From contig JANLHK010000069.1 in the NCBI GenBank assembly GCA_024653645.1, positions 1 to 22,460 on the forward strand: a stretch of 22,460 nucleotides of DNA, written 5' to 3'. The notes under the pieces are model-generated. The model saw only the letters and a program-made list of their open reading frames with translations, was not told the DNA's origin and did not search any database. Origin of the DNA: Candidatus Roizmanbacteria bacterium. Its GTDB lineage: Bacteria; Patescibacteriota; Microgenomatia; UBA1406. A program made the position numbers and the translations under genes. This document shows, in pieces, positions 1 through 6,315 of the stretch. The first letter of the stretch is position 1, and each line of letters opens with the position of its first letter.

Positions 1-390
1 ACCATCATTTCAACGGTACGTAATGAAGCGGGAGCCGTTCTGGACAGTTCAGAGCCTCCCAACTGTGAAAGTTCGTTGGGGCTATTCTATAGCAATAACG
101 TCTGCTTTCAAGGAGGCGACTTATCTGGGGTGTCAGAGATATTCGGTTATGATGTGAGGGAATCTGATTTGTACCGCTACGATCAAGATATCTCTACGCC
201 TCTTATGGAGCGCGACGCTACCGCCTATTTTCCCATTGAAACCAGTACCATTGATGGTACAACTCCAGTACTGCGTTATATCAGCCCTGAGCTGGTACAG
301 GTAAGTTACAAGCTAACGTACCAGCCACAAACTGATATAGTACGTCCTCAGTCTTTGATTTACTCATTTTTTGTAACATTGCGCAAGTAA
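1..390 (+). CDS. C-terminal part of a probable type IV pilus/minor pilin-like surface protein (5' truncated)
   Basis: The reading frame is open from base 1 to a TAA at 388-390, so this is the last ~129 residues of a gene starting outside the window. The visible part is polar, with two cysteines in its first half (NNVCF and PPNCE) that could form a disulfide. It has no transmembrane segment and ends in an alternating beta-type stretch (residues near YISPELVQVSYKL) like the C-terminal head domain of prepilin-like proteins. The family itself is not recognisable. The pilus assignment rests on pilM-pilN-pilO starting only 18 bases downstream on the same strand. The TTG at 76 is an internal codon and not a needed start. 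It could equally be another exported protein. Confidence 0.55.
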   Translation, partial: TIISTVRNEAGAVLDSSEPPNCESSLGLFYSNNVCFQGGDLSGVSEIFGYDVRESDLYRYDQDISTPLMERDATAYFPIETSTIDGTTPVLRYISPELVQVSYKLTYQPQTDIVRPQSLIYSFFVTLRK

Positions 391-402
391 TTTATATATA
401 CT
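371..402 (+). promoter_or_regulatory. Candidate promoter of pilMNO, leaderless or nearly so
   Basis: TTGTAA at 371-376 and TATATA at 395-400 are 18 bp apart. TATACT at 397-402 is an alternative -10 whose expected start point falls on the A of the pilM ATG at 409. There is no Shine-Dalgarno sequence between the -10 and the ATG. The promoter overlaps the end of the upstream gene. Confidence 0.5.
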
Positions 403-408
403 GATTTT

Positions 409-1443
409 ATGGCACGCAAAGTCGGTATTATTATTGAGCAGAAAACGATAACGTTTGTTGACGTGACCGATACGACCGGCGGCTATCAGCTCTCCAAAGT
501 CTTGAGCGTTCCGATGCCCTCACCTAATTTTTACGATTCAATTGATAAGGCTCCTACTGAAGAGCTGGTAAAGGAGCGCAATATCGTCCGTGATACGTTA
601 ACCAAGGAAGGGTTAGGCGATCGAGAGGCGTATTTTGTTATACCGGACTACCTGGCCTCAATGCAGATACTGAACTTGCCTATTATTACTGATAAAGAAA
701 TAGTGTCCGCTATCGAGCTGCAGGCGGATGAGTTCATACCCTATCCGCTCAGCAAGGCGAGTTATGACTATCAGATTATAGCCTCGGATAAACAAAAAAA
801 CGCTATGTCGGTATTGGTGTTGGTAAGCTTACAGGATGTTATTAAAGGAATAGAGAACTTTATTCTCGATATCGGCCTGTACCCAACCTCACTTGAATCA
901 GTATCGAGCAGCCTCTTTAAGTCACTGTTTCATAAAAATCATGTAGCGCTCAAAGAACTAGTGGTGCTCATGAATATGGAAGACCGTTCTACCCAAATTT
1001 CGGTTATTAATACTAAGAATAATCTTGTCATTATGACGTATACCATAAACATCGGTTCAACTTTCTTTGTTCATGGTATTCAAAATTATGCGAATGTGCT
1101 CCCACAGGAAGCAGCTGCACTGTTTGCCAAGCCTCAAGTAACTGAGGAGAATCAGCAAAAAAAATTGCTGAGCATGCTGTTTGACGAGTTTTCAAAAGAG
1201 TTAGTAAAGGTGATGACCAGTACTCTTGAGCGACTTAACCTGATGCCGCAGTCATTACTGCTCGTTGGAGAGCACGCTGCTTCGTTGAAGCTGCTCTTTG
1301 ATGCGTTTCCATCGAGCCAGATTCCCGCTTCAGAAATGCTAACCTTTGAGTCCATGGCTAAGGCGCTCCATATTACTCCCTCAATAGCGGTAGAACCCAA
1401 GAAGGTAGATCCATTCGTTGCTGCCGTATCAACATGTCTGTAA
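409..1443 (+). CDS. pilM: Type IV pilus assembly protein PilM (actin-like ATPase)
   Basis: 344 residues, close to the usual PilM length. PilM is a cytoplasmic FtsA/actin-fold ATPase that binds the N-terminal tail of PilN and links the pilus motor to the inner-membrane platform. The N-terminus (VGIIIEQKTITFVDVT) matches the first beta-hairpin of the phosphate-1 region. The segment ELQADEFIPYPLSKASYDYQI is typical of PilM, and the C-terminal part (LLLVGEHAASLKLL) looks like the second phosphate/adenosine motif. There is no signal peptide or membrane segment. It is followed by pilN and pilO in overlapping order, the canonical gene order, which makes the identification firm. The gene overlaps pilN by 10 bases, consistent with translational coupling. 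Confidence 0.9.
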   Translation: MARKVGIIIEQKTITFVDVTDTTGGYQLSKVLSVPMPSPNFYDSIDKAPTEELVKERNIVRDTLTKEGLGDREAYFVIPDYLASMQILNLPIITDKEIVSAIELQADEFIPYPLSKASYDYQIIASDKQKNAMSVLVLVSLQDVIKGIENFILDIGLYPTSLESVSSSLFKSLFHKNHVALKELVVLMNMEDRSTQISVINTKNNLVIMTYTINIGSTFFVHGIQNYANVLPQEAAALFAKPQVTEENQQKKLLSMLFDEFSKELVKVMTSTLERLNLMPQSLLLVGEHAASLKLLFDAFPSSQIPASEMLTFESMAKALHITPSIAVEPKKVDPFVAAVSTCL

Positions 1444-2018
1444 TCTCAATTAATCTCATCAAGAAAAGCGATCGGTACCGCAAGGTAGCTCAATTAACTG
1501 AGCGGTTAAAGATTGTCTCTATCATCATTCCAGCCGTACTGTTCATCGGTTTAATTGTTTTCTTTATACTTAACAACCGTCTGTATAATACCCTAACCCA
1601 ATTAACTATTGACTACGATAACCTTATCCGACAGGAGTTTACCGAGTCAAAAAAAATTCCTGAGGTGGCGTTCTCTTACGGTAAGTTATCGAAAGCAACA
1701 GAAGTGTATGAAACCGCACCTGACTATGTAAACCAATACCGGTATACCATTGAACAGCTGATCGGACAATCTCCGGTTGAAATTGAATCCCTCAACTTTA
1801 CCTCTGATCGTACCTGCGTCGTGTCATTACTGAGCCTGAGTCCCGACGACCTGTATGACGTGATACAGCGCATAGAGCAGGAACAGGGCAAGAGTAACTT
1901 TTCACAAGTGACACTGAATGGTATTTCTACCACTGACCGAAGACAGGGACGGGAAACCACGCGGTATTTCAGAGTTGAGTTTAGCATGAAGTTTTCACCA
2001 GAATTTAATGAAAAGTAG
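1434..2018 (+). CDS. pilN: Type IV pilus inner-membrane platform protein PilN
   Basis: 194 residues. The N-terminus (MSVISINLIKK) carries the short conserved INL-type motif by which PilN docks onto PilM. One transmembrane helix follows at about residues 26-47 (IVSIIIPAVLFIGLIVFFIL), then a short coiled segment and a C-terminal alpha/beta domain of the PilN/GspL-like fold. In known systems PilN dimerises with PilO to form the alignment subcomplex between the cytoplasmic motor and the outer structures. The start overlaps the end of pilM (ATG inside the last codons) with no Shine-Dalgarno sequence, so re-initiation after pilM is likely. Assignment rests on topology, the N-terminal motif and gene order. 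Confidence 0.85.
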   Translation: MSVISINLIKKSDRYRKVAQLTERLKIVSIIIPAVLFIGLIVFFILNNRLYNTLTQLTIDYDNLIRQEFTESKKIPEVAFSYGKLSKATEVYETAPDYVNQYRYTIEQLIGQSPVEIESLNFTSDRTCVVSLLSLSPDDLYDVIQRIEQEQGKSNFSQVTLNGISTTDRRQGRETTRYFRVEFSMKFSPEFNEK

Positions 2019-2703
2019 CCTGGATTACAAGTCATTAAAGCGTATAGTCATTCGACTGCGCTATTATCTTATGTTTTTAGGGGTATTTTTTCTGTCAAGC
2101 GGCATCATAGCGTTTCAACTGTATGGCGCTTACACCAAAACGTCCCAAGACATTGCCCTGAAGCAAACCCAGCTGAATGATATTAAACGAAAATCTCAAA
2201 TGGTGAACCAAAACACCATTACCACGGTTGCCAACTCAAGTCGTGAGATTAACGCCTTTATGCCCAGCGAGCTTGATTTGTATTCTACCCTCGTATTTGT
2301 CGACAATATAGCTCAAAAAGCAAACTTAAGGGTCGGAACGATCGTGCTTGAAAAGAAACCCAGCAACCAGGGAACTGTTGAAAAGAAAGATGTTAATCTG
2401 TTAGGTGATATATCATTTGAAGAATTCCTGACCTTCCTTGAAAAGTACAAATATATTACCGGAAGACTGCTCGTAGTCAAAAACGTCAACATAACCACGC
2501 TGCGTAACGATACCATCAGTGTCGGCGCTGAAATTTACTCGTATGAGCCCATTGTTAATCTTGATAACCTCATTATCAACGAATTAACCGAGAAAGAGCG
2601 CGCCATGCTCAGTAAAATTGTTGACGTTAACAAGAATCCGGTTTCAACGGCAGAGGGGCAGGTCAATGATCTGTATGAGGCAAAAGAAAATCCGTTTAGA
2701 TAA
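2008..2703 (+). CDS. pilO: Type IV pilus inner-membrane protein PilO
   Basis: 231 residues: a basic cytoplasmic N-terminus, one transmembrane helix at about residues 16-38, a coiled-coil-like stretch (TSQDIALKQTQLNDIKRKSQM), and an extracytoplasmic alpha/beta domain containing the FEEFLTFLEKYKYITGRLLVVKNVNI segment typical of PilO (pairing with PilN). It overlaps pilN by 11 bases. The last 8 bases, including the TAA, overlap the end of rpsP on the opposite strand, and no intrinsic terminator is visible. No pilB, pilC, pilT or pilA lies in the window; they may lie upstream. Confidence 0.85.
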   Translation: MKSSLDYKSLKRIVIRLRYYLMFLGVFFLSSGIIAFQLYGAYTKTSQDIALKQTQLNDIKRKSQMVNQNTITTVANSSREINAFMPSELDLYSTLVFVDNIAQKANLRVGTIVLEKKPSNQGTVEKKDVNLLGDISFEEFLTFLEKYKYITGRLLVVKNVNITTLRNDTISVGAEIYSYEPIVNLDNLIINELTEKERAMLSKIVDVNKNPVSTAEGQVNDLYEAKENPFR

Positions 2704-2920
2704 GCTTTCGTAGACCTTCAGACATCTGGGCACCTTTTTTAGTCCACTCAGCCAGTTTTTCTTTGTCAAAGGTCAGTTCAGCCGGATCTTTCATGGGGTC
2801 ATAGAACCCAATCTGTTCAATGTAGTGTGAGTTTCTTTTCTTTCGCTCATCGATAACAATAATCCGGTATTTTGGATCATGTCGTTTGCCGATGCGCATT
2901 AATCTAATTTTTACTGACAT
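2696..2920 (-). CDS. rpsP: 30S ribosomal protein S16
   Basis: 74 residues, at the short end for S16 (usually 75-90). The N-terminus (MSVKIRLMRIGKRHDPKYRI) is the S16 signature region, followed by the expected IEQIGFYDPM and EKLAEWTKKGAQMSEGLRKLI segments, so the protein is complete and simply lacks the variable C-terminal tail. S16 is an early-binding protein of the 30S body. It is the last gene of the recG-rpmF-nusB-rnc cluster but also has its own promoter overlapping the rnc stop codon. It ends overlapping the last 8 bases of the convergent pilO gene. Confidence 0.96.
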   Translation of the reverse strand: MSVKIRLMRIGKRHDPKYRIIVIDERKKRNSHYIEQIGFYDPMKDPAELTFDKEKLAEWTKKGAQMSEGLRKLI

Positions 2921-2928
2921 AGGAGTCT

Positions 2929-2957
2929 ATAATATCATTTTTTATCCAAAATGCCAA
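2929..2957 (-). promoter_or_regulatory. Promoter for rpsP: -35 TTGGCA, 17 bp, extended -10 TGaTATTAT
   Basis: On the minus strand TTGGCA occupies 2957-2952 and TATTAT 2934-2929, with a 17-bp spacer and a TGa extension that is also the rnc stop codon. The expected start point is near 2922, giving a leader of about 2 bases before the rpsP ATG at 2920. There is no Shine-Dalgarno sequence; the bases just before the ATG read CTCCT. Confidence 0.65.
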
Positions 2958-3630
2958 TGGCTTTTGCTGCAGCAGCGCTCTCTGCTGCTTTCTTTGTCTT
3001 GCCCCTACCCACTGCCAACGATTTACCGGCTACATGTACGGCCACGGTAAAGGCCTGCTCATCAAGCTCTCTATTTTCCTTAATTAGCTGATACGTCGGT
3101 GTTATTTTCATCTTTTGCTGTACTATCTCTTGAAACTCAGTCTTGGGATCACGATATGATTTGGTTTCAATAATAACCGATAGGTGGGGTACAAAATACT
3201 GCATAAAAAAAGCATTCACTGCACTATATCCTTCTTCTAAGTACAACGCCCCCAGCAGGGCCTCTAATATATCAGCCAACGTATTTTCATTCTGTCCGCC
3301 ATGGTTATGTTCCTCGCCTTTTGAAAACCTCCCATAGGTTCCTAAGTTGAGTTCTGAGGAAATCTCTGCCAGTTTTTCAGTCCGAACCAGGGCAGCCCGC
3401 ATATCAGTCAGAATTCCTTCCGGGAATTCCGGATAGTTGGTAAACAGGTAGGTCGAAGATACTAACGACAACACCGCATCCCCCAGAAACTCGAGACGTT
3501 CATAGGAAACCTCCTCAGGATGTTCATTGATATACGAAGAATGAGTAAATGCCTGCTCGCATAATACACTATGTGGATTTGAGAACCCCAGGGTGGAGAG
3601 CAGCTCTTGTTTATTGTTCGCTGGTTGCAT
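2935..3630 (-). CDS. rnc: Ribonuclease III
   Basis: 231 residues, normal full length. The RNase III signature ERLEFLGDAVLS is at residues 44-55, with the metal-binding Glu/Asp set (E44, D51) completed by the second motif around D120-E123 (LADILEALLGALYLE). A double-stranded RNA-binding domain follows from about residue 160, with the terminal GRGKTKKAAESAAAAKA helix-capping motif that contacts RNA. The enzyme cuts dsRNA in rRNA precursors and structured mRNAs. The start at 3630 lies inside the end of nusB (20-base overlap) and lacks a Shine-Dalgarno sequence. It sits with nusB, rpmF and rpsP, all ribosome biogenesis genes. Confidence 0.97.
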   Translation of the reverse strand: MQPANNKQELLSTLGFSNPHSVLCEQAFTHSSYINEHPEEVSYERLEFLGDAVLSLVSSTYLFTNYPEFPEGILTDMRAALVRTEKLAEISSELNLGTYGRFSKGEEHNHGGQNENTLADILEALLGALYLEEGYSAVNAFFMQYFVPHLSVIIETKSYRDPKTEFQEIVQQKMKITPTYQLIKENRELDEQAFTVAVHVAGKSLAVGRGKTKKAAESAAAAKAIGILDKK

Positions 3631-4000
3631 GATCGCTATAGGCTTTTGCCAGAATACCGTTTACTAATTTTGAGGAACTGTCAGAGCCATATTCTTTTGC
3701 CAACTCAACAGCCTCATCTATAACTACTTTATATGGTTCAGCCTTATCCGTAAAGAGCAATTCATACACGCCCTGTTGCAGAATAGCGTAATCTACTTTT
3801 GCCATTTTAGTATGGTCAAAGGTGGTGGCGTAGGTATCAATAATCGCATTAATGTCCTTTTGGTGTTTCTCAATATCCTTGCAGATTGACTTTTGCTTTG
3901 CTGACAGGGGAGGAGCGCTCGTATGCTCAAATGTCTTGCTGTAGAGTGCCTGGATAATGCCTTTGCGAAATACGTGTCGAGGGTCAAGCTCTTTTTTCAT
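3611..4000 (-). CDS. nusB: Transcription antitermination factor NusB
   Basis: 129 residues from the ATG at 4000 (MKKELDPRHVF). The frame is open further upstream, but that extension runs antisense-frame through rpmF and has no NusB similarity, so the internal ATG is the real start. The sequence shows the all-helical NusB pattern: RKGIIQALYSKTFE near the N-terminus, then KVDYAILQQGVYELLF, VVIDEAVELAKEYGSDSSSKLVNGILA and the C-terminal helix. NusB binds boxA of rRNA leader RNA with NusE/S10 and supports rRNA transcription. It starts 4 bases after the rpmF stop and overlaps rnc. Confidence 0.93.
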   Translation of the reverse strand: MKKELDPRHVFRKGIIQALYSKTFEHTSAPPLSAKQKSICKDIEKHQKDINAIIDTYATTFDHTKMAKVDYAILQQGVYELLFTDKAEPYKVVIDEAVELAKEYGSDSSSKLVNGILAKAYSDHATSEQ

Positions 4001-4004
4001 GCGA

Positions 4005-4154
4005 TTACTTCCCGCACGACGTGCACAAGTGGTGAGCCACTTTTCTTGCACCGCACTCTTTGCAGGTAACCACATGAGGAATGCGTTTTGAGCGTGCATT
4101 CAGTCGTGCACCTTTGCGTGCTGTTGATGATCTTCGTTTTGGTAAGGCTGCCAT
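4005..4154 (-). CDS. rpmF: 50S ribosomal protein L32
   Basis: A 49-codon gene. The translation begins MAALPKRRSSTARKGARLNA, equivalent to the MAVPKRKTS-type N-terminus of L32, then continues with VTCKECGARKVAHHLCTSCGK, which holds two CxxC zinc-ribbon pairs (C-K-E-C and C-T-S-C). This is a zinc-binding (C+) L32. It lies 9 bases downstream of the recG stop and 4 bases upstream of nusB. TACACT about 11 bases before the ATG could act as a -10, but no -35 is seen. Confidence 0.95.
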   Translation of the reverse strand: MAALPKRRSSTARKGARLNARSKRIPHVVTCKECGARKVAHHLCTSCGK

Positions 4155-4163
4155 GTGTTTTGT

Positions 4164-6194
4164 TTAGTGTAAATGCGTTACCTCACTCTGTTTCGTTTGG
4201 GGTAACAGTATCGAATTATAGGTGAAATGGGGGTCGATTGCAAGAAGTTCTTGAATATCGCTATGGATTTCTTTAAATGCTGCCAGTGATAAATGCTCTT
4301 TGGCGTAGTGAAACGGAAATCCTGATTGACTGTATCCGACAATGCTTCCGGGTCCGCGCAGTTTTAAATCGTACTCGGCAATAACAAAACCATTGAGCTC
4401 ATTTTGAAAGTACTCCAGCCGCTTATCAGCGTCAGAAGATTCCTTGGGTGCATACAGCGCAATACAATAACCCTGTTTTTCATTCCGTCCTACCCGTCCC
4501 CGCAATTGGTGAAGTTGCGCGAGTCCAAACATATCAGCTTCCTCAATAATCATAATAGTCGCGTCCGGTATATCAATTCCTACCTCAATAACCGTGGTGC
4601 AGACCAGTATCTGTGTTTTTTTGTCCCTGAATTTAGTAAGGATTGAGTTTTTATCCTGCAGATTACTGTACAGCAGGTCAATGGCGGTATCAGGAAAGCG
4701 TTTTTGCAGGCGAGCAACGACCTGCTCAACCGATGAGGCTTCGCTATTTTCCTCATCCTCCTCAATGGCCGGGCATACGACAAACACCTGTTTACCGCCT
4801 GCCAACTGTTTTTCAAGCCAGGCATACAAGTCTGCCCGTTTCTCAGGCGTAATCACCCGGGTAATAACCGGTTTTCGATTGGCCGGCATGGTCGTTAACC
4901 AAGACAGGGAAACCCCTCCATAGATACTTAAGGCTAACGAGCGGGGAATGGGAGTAGCTGAAAGCATCAGTAAGTGGGGTGTGGTTTTGGCTCCTCCAGC
5001 CCGCTCCATCAGGCTATCACGCTGTTGTACGCCAAACTTATGCTGCTCATCAACCACGACACAGGCACAATTTTCTATAGCAATATCGCTATACAAAATG
5101 GCATGAGTGGCAATAATAATGGAGGGCTTTGCTGACGCAGAACCTAGCACCATCTCTTTGCTTGAGCCGGTCATAAGCATAACGCTGTGTCCCAGAGATG
5201 AAAAAAGCTTTCGTATGGTCAGGGCATGTTGCTGGGCAAGCACTTCAGTGGGGGCGAGTAGTATAGCCTGGCGGTTGGTTGAGGCAGCGGCAAAAAGAGC
5301 ACTGGCAGCAATAATGGTTTTTCCGCTTCCCACTTCTCCAATAAGCATACGTTTCATAGGGGACGTCTTTTGCAGGTCGCCTTTTAGCTCTAGTAACGAT
5401 GTCTTTTGATCTTTAGTCAGGGTAAAGGGGAGCAGACTTTCAATTCTCTCAATAACGCTGGTTTCGAGCTTGATGGCGGTCTTTTTTTGGTATTCAATGG
5501 CCAGTTTCTGATAGGGAAGCACATAGTTGAGCAGTTCATCGTACACCAAACGCCTCCGTCCCTGTTTTGCCTGTTCAATGGTTTCCGGCTCGTGCAGGGC
5601 ACAAATAGTCTGTAATGGATTAAGCAGTGAACGTTTGTTCACTAGAGTGTCTGGAAGCGGTTCAGAAAGCTCTTCCTGATCAATTTCAGGCAACAGGTTA
5701 TGTATCAGTTTTCGGATAAAACGCTGCGAATGGTGGGGAATAGCTGAGTACAGAGGCAACACTCCAGCCGCATGAGTAGAGCCGTCCTCGATAAGCAGGT
5801 ATTCACGGGGGTTAAACGTCAGGGACCGGCCAAAGTGTGACACGGTTCCATAAAAAAGGTACCGCTCATTTTTTTTAAACTGTTTGATCAAGAACGGTTG
5901 GTTGAAAAAGGTTATTGCTATCTTTCCGCTCTCGTCTTCTGCGGTAAACTGCTGGATCGAGGTCCTGCCTGATTTCGCGCGGCGTGAATAGCCGCTATAT
6001 ACCGTAACAACAATGGTTGCCAGCATACCGACTCTCAGGGTAGAGATGGGTACGTGTTCATGAATATCAAGGTACCGTAGGGGATAATAGCGAGCCAAGT
6101 CACCCACCGTTTCAATTTCTTTCTTCTGGAGTGAAAGCTGCAAAGAAGGGCCGACGCTGCGTATGCTGGCGATACTGTTCTCAAGTGAGAGCAT
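4164..6194 (-). CDS. recG: ATP-dependent DNA helicase RecG
   Basis: 676 residues, normal length. An N-terminal wedge/OB-fold region (about 1-150) precedes the superfamily 2 helicase core. Motifs visible: Walker A GEVGSGKT at 286-293 (Glu in place of the usual Asp before VGSGKT), DEQH at 382-385 followed by KFGV, SAT at 412-414, and motif VI QLRGRVGR at 563-570. The C-terminal TRG-like motif region (FVIAEYDLKLRGPGSIVGYSQSG) is present. RecG remodels stalled forks and reverses Holliday-type junctions. It is the first gene of the minus-strand cluster and is divergent from the penicillin-binding protein gene across a 121-bp gap. Confidence 0.97.
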   Translation of the reverse strand: MLSLENSIASIRSVGPSLQLSLQKKEIETVGDLARYYPLRYLDIHEHVPISTLRVGMLATIVVTVYSGYSRRAKSGRTSIQQFTAEDESGKIAITFFNQPFLIKQFKKNERYLFYGTVSHFGRSLTFNPREYLLIEDGSTHAAGVLPLYSAIPHHSQRFIRKLIHNLLPEIDQEELSEPLPDTLVNKRSLLNPLQTICALHEPETIEQAKQGRRRLVYDELLNYVLPYQKLAIEYQKKTAIKLETSVIERIESLLPFTLTKDQKTSLLELKGDLQKTSPMKRMLIGEVGSGKTIIAASALFAAASTNRQAILLAPTEVLAQQHALTIRKLFSSLGHSVMLMTGSSKEMVLGSASAKPSIIIATHAILYSDIAIENCACVVVDEQHKFGVQQRDSLMERAGGAKTTPHLLMLSATPIPRSLALSIYGGVSLSWLTTMPANRKPVITRVITPEKRADLYAWLEKQLAGGKQVFVVCPAIEEDEENSEASSVEQVVARLQKRFPDTAIDLLYSNLQDKNSILTKFRDKKTQILVCTTVIEVGIDIPDATIMIIEEADMFGLAQLHQLRGRVGRNEKQGYCIALYAPKESSDADKRLEYFQNELNGFVIAEYDLKLRGPGSIVGYSQSGFPFHYAKEHLSLAAFKEIHSDIQELLAIDPHFTYNSILLPQTKQSEVTHLH

Positions 6195-6210
6195 GCCGTT
6201 TAGGTATCAA

Positions 6211-6239
6211 AAAATAAAATAAGGAAGCACTGACGACAA
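6211..6239 (-). promoter_or_regulatory. Candidate promoter of the recG cluster
   Basis: Minus strand TTGTCG at 6239-6234 and TATTTT at 6216-6211 are separated by 17 bp. The start point would be near 6204, about 10 bases before the recG ATG. No Shine-Dalgarno sequence precedes recG. The matches are moderate, so this is a prediction only. Confidence 0.4.
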
Positions 6240-6303
6240 CAGTAACAGCGCGAGGACTACTATCAGTATGATTTTGGTGACTGCTTTCATTGCTAGACTA
6301 GTG

Positions 6304-6309
6304 TATCAT
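6304..6309 (+). promoter_or_regulatory. Candidate -10 element for the penicillin-binding protein gene
   Basis: TATCAT at 6304-6309 ends six bases before the ATG at 6316, so initiation about seven bases after the box would start on the ATG itself. No convincing -35 is visible. The rest of the 121-bp recG/pbp gap (6195-6315) holds the recG promoter and nothing else I can identify. Confidence 0.35.
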
Positions 6310-6315
6310 ATTAGT

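Noticed and set aside
3611..4099. 162-codon version of nusB starting at 4099
   Set aside because: The extra 33 codons are the rpmF coding region in a different frame and show no NusB character; the ATG at 4000 fits.
4594..4923. 109-codon plus-strand frame within recG
   Set aside because: It lies opposite intact RecG motifs, has no start signal and reads as low-complexity Ser/Arg sequence.
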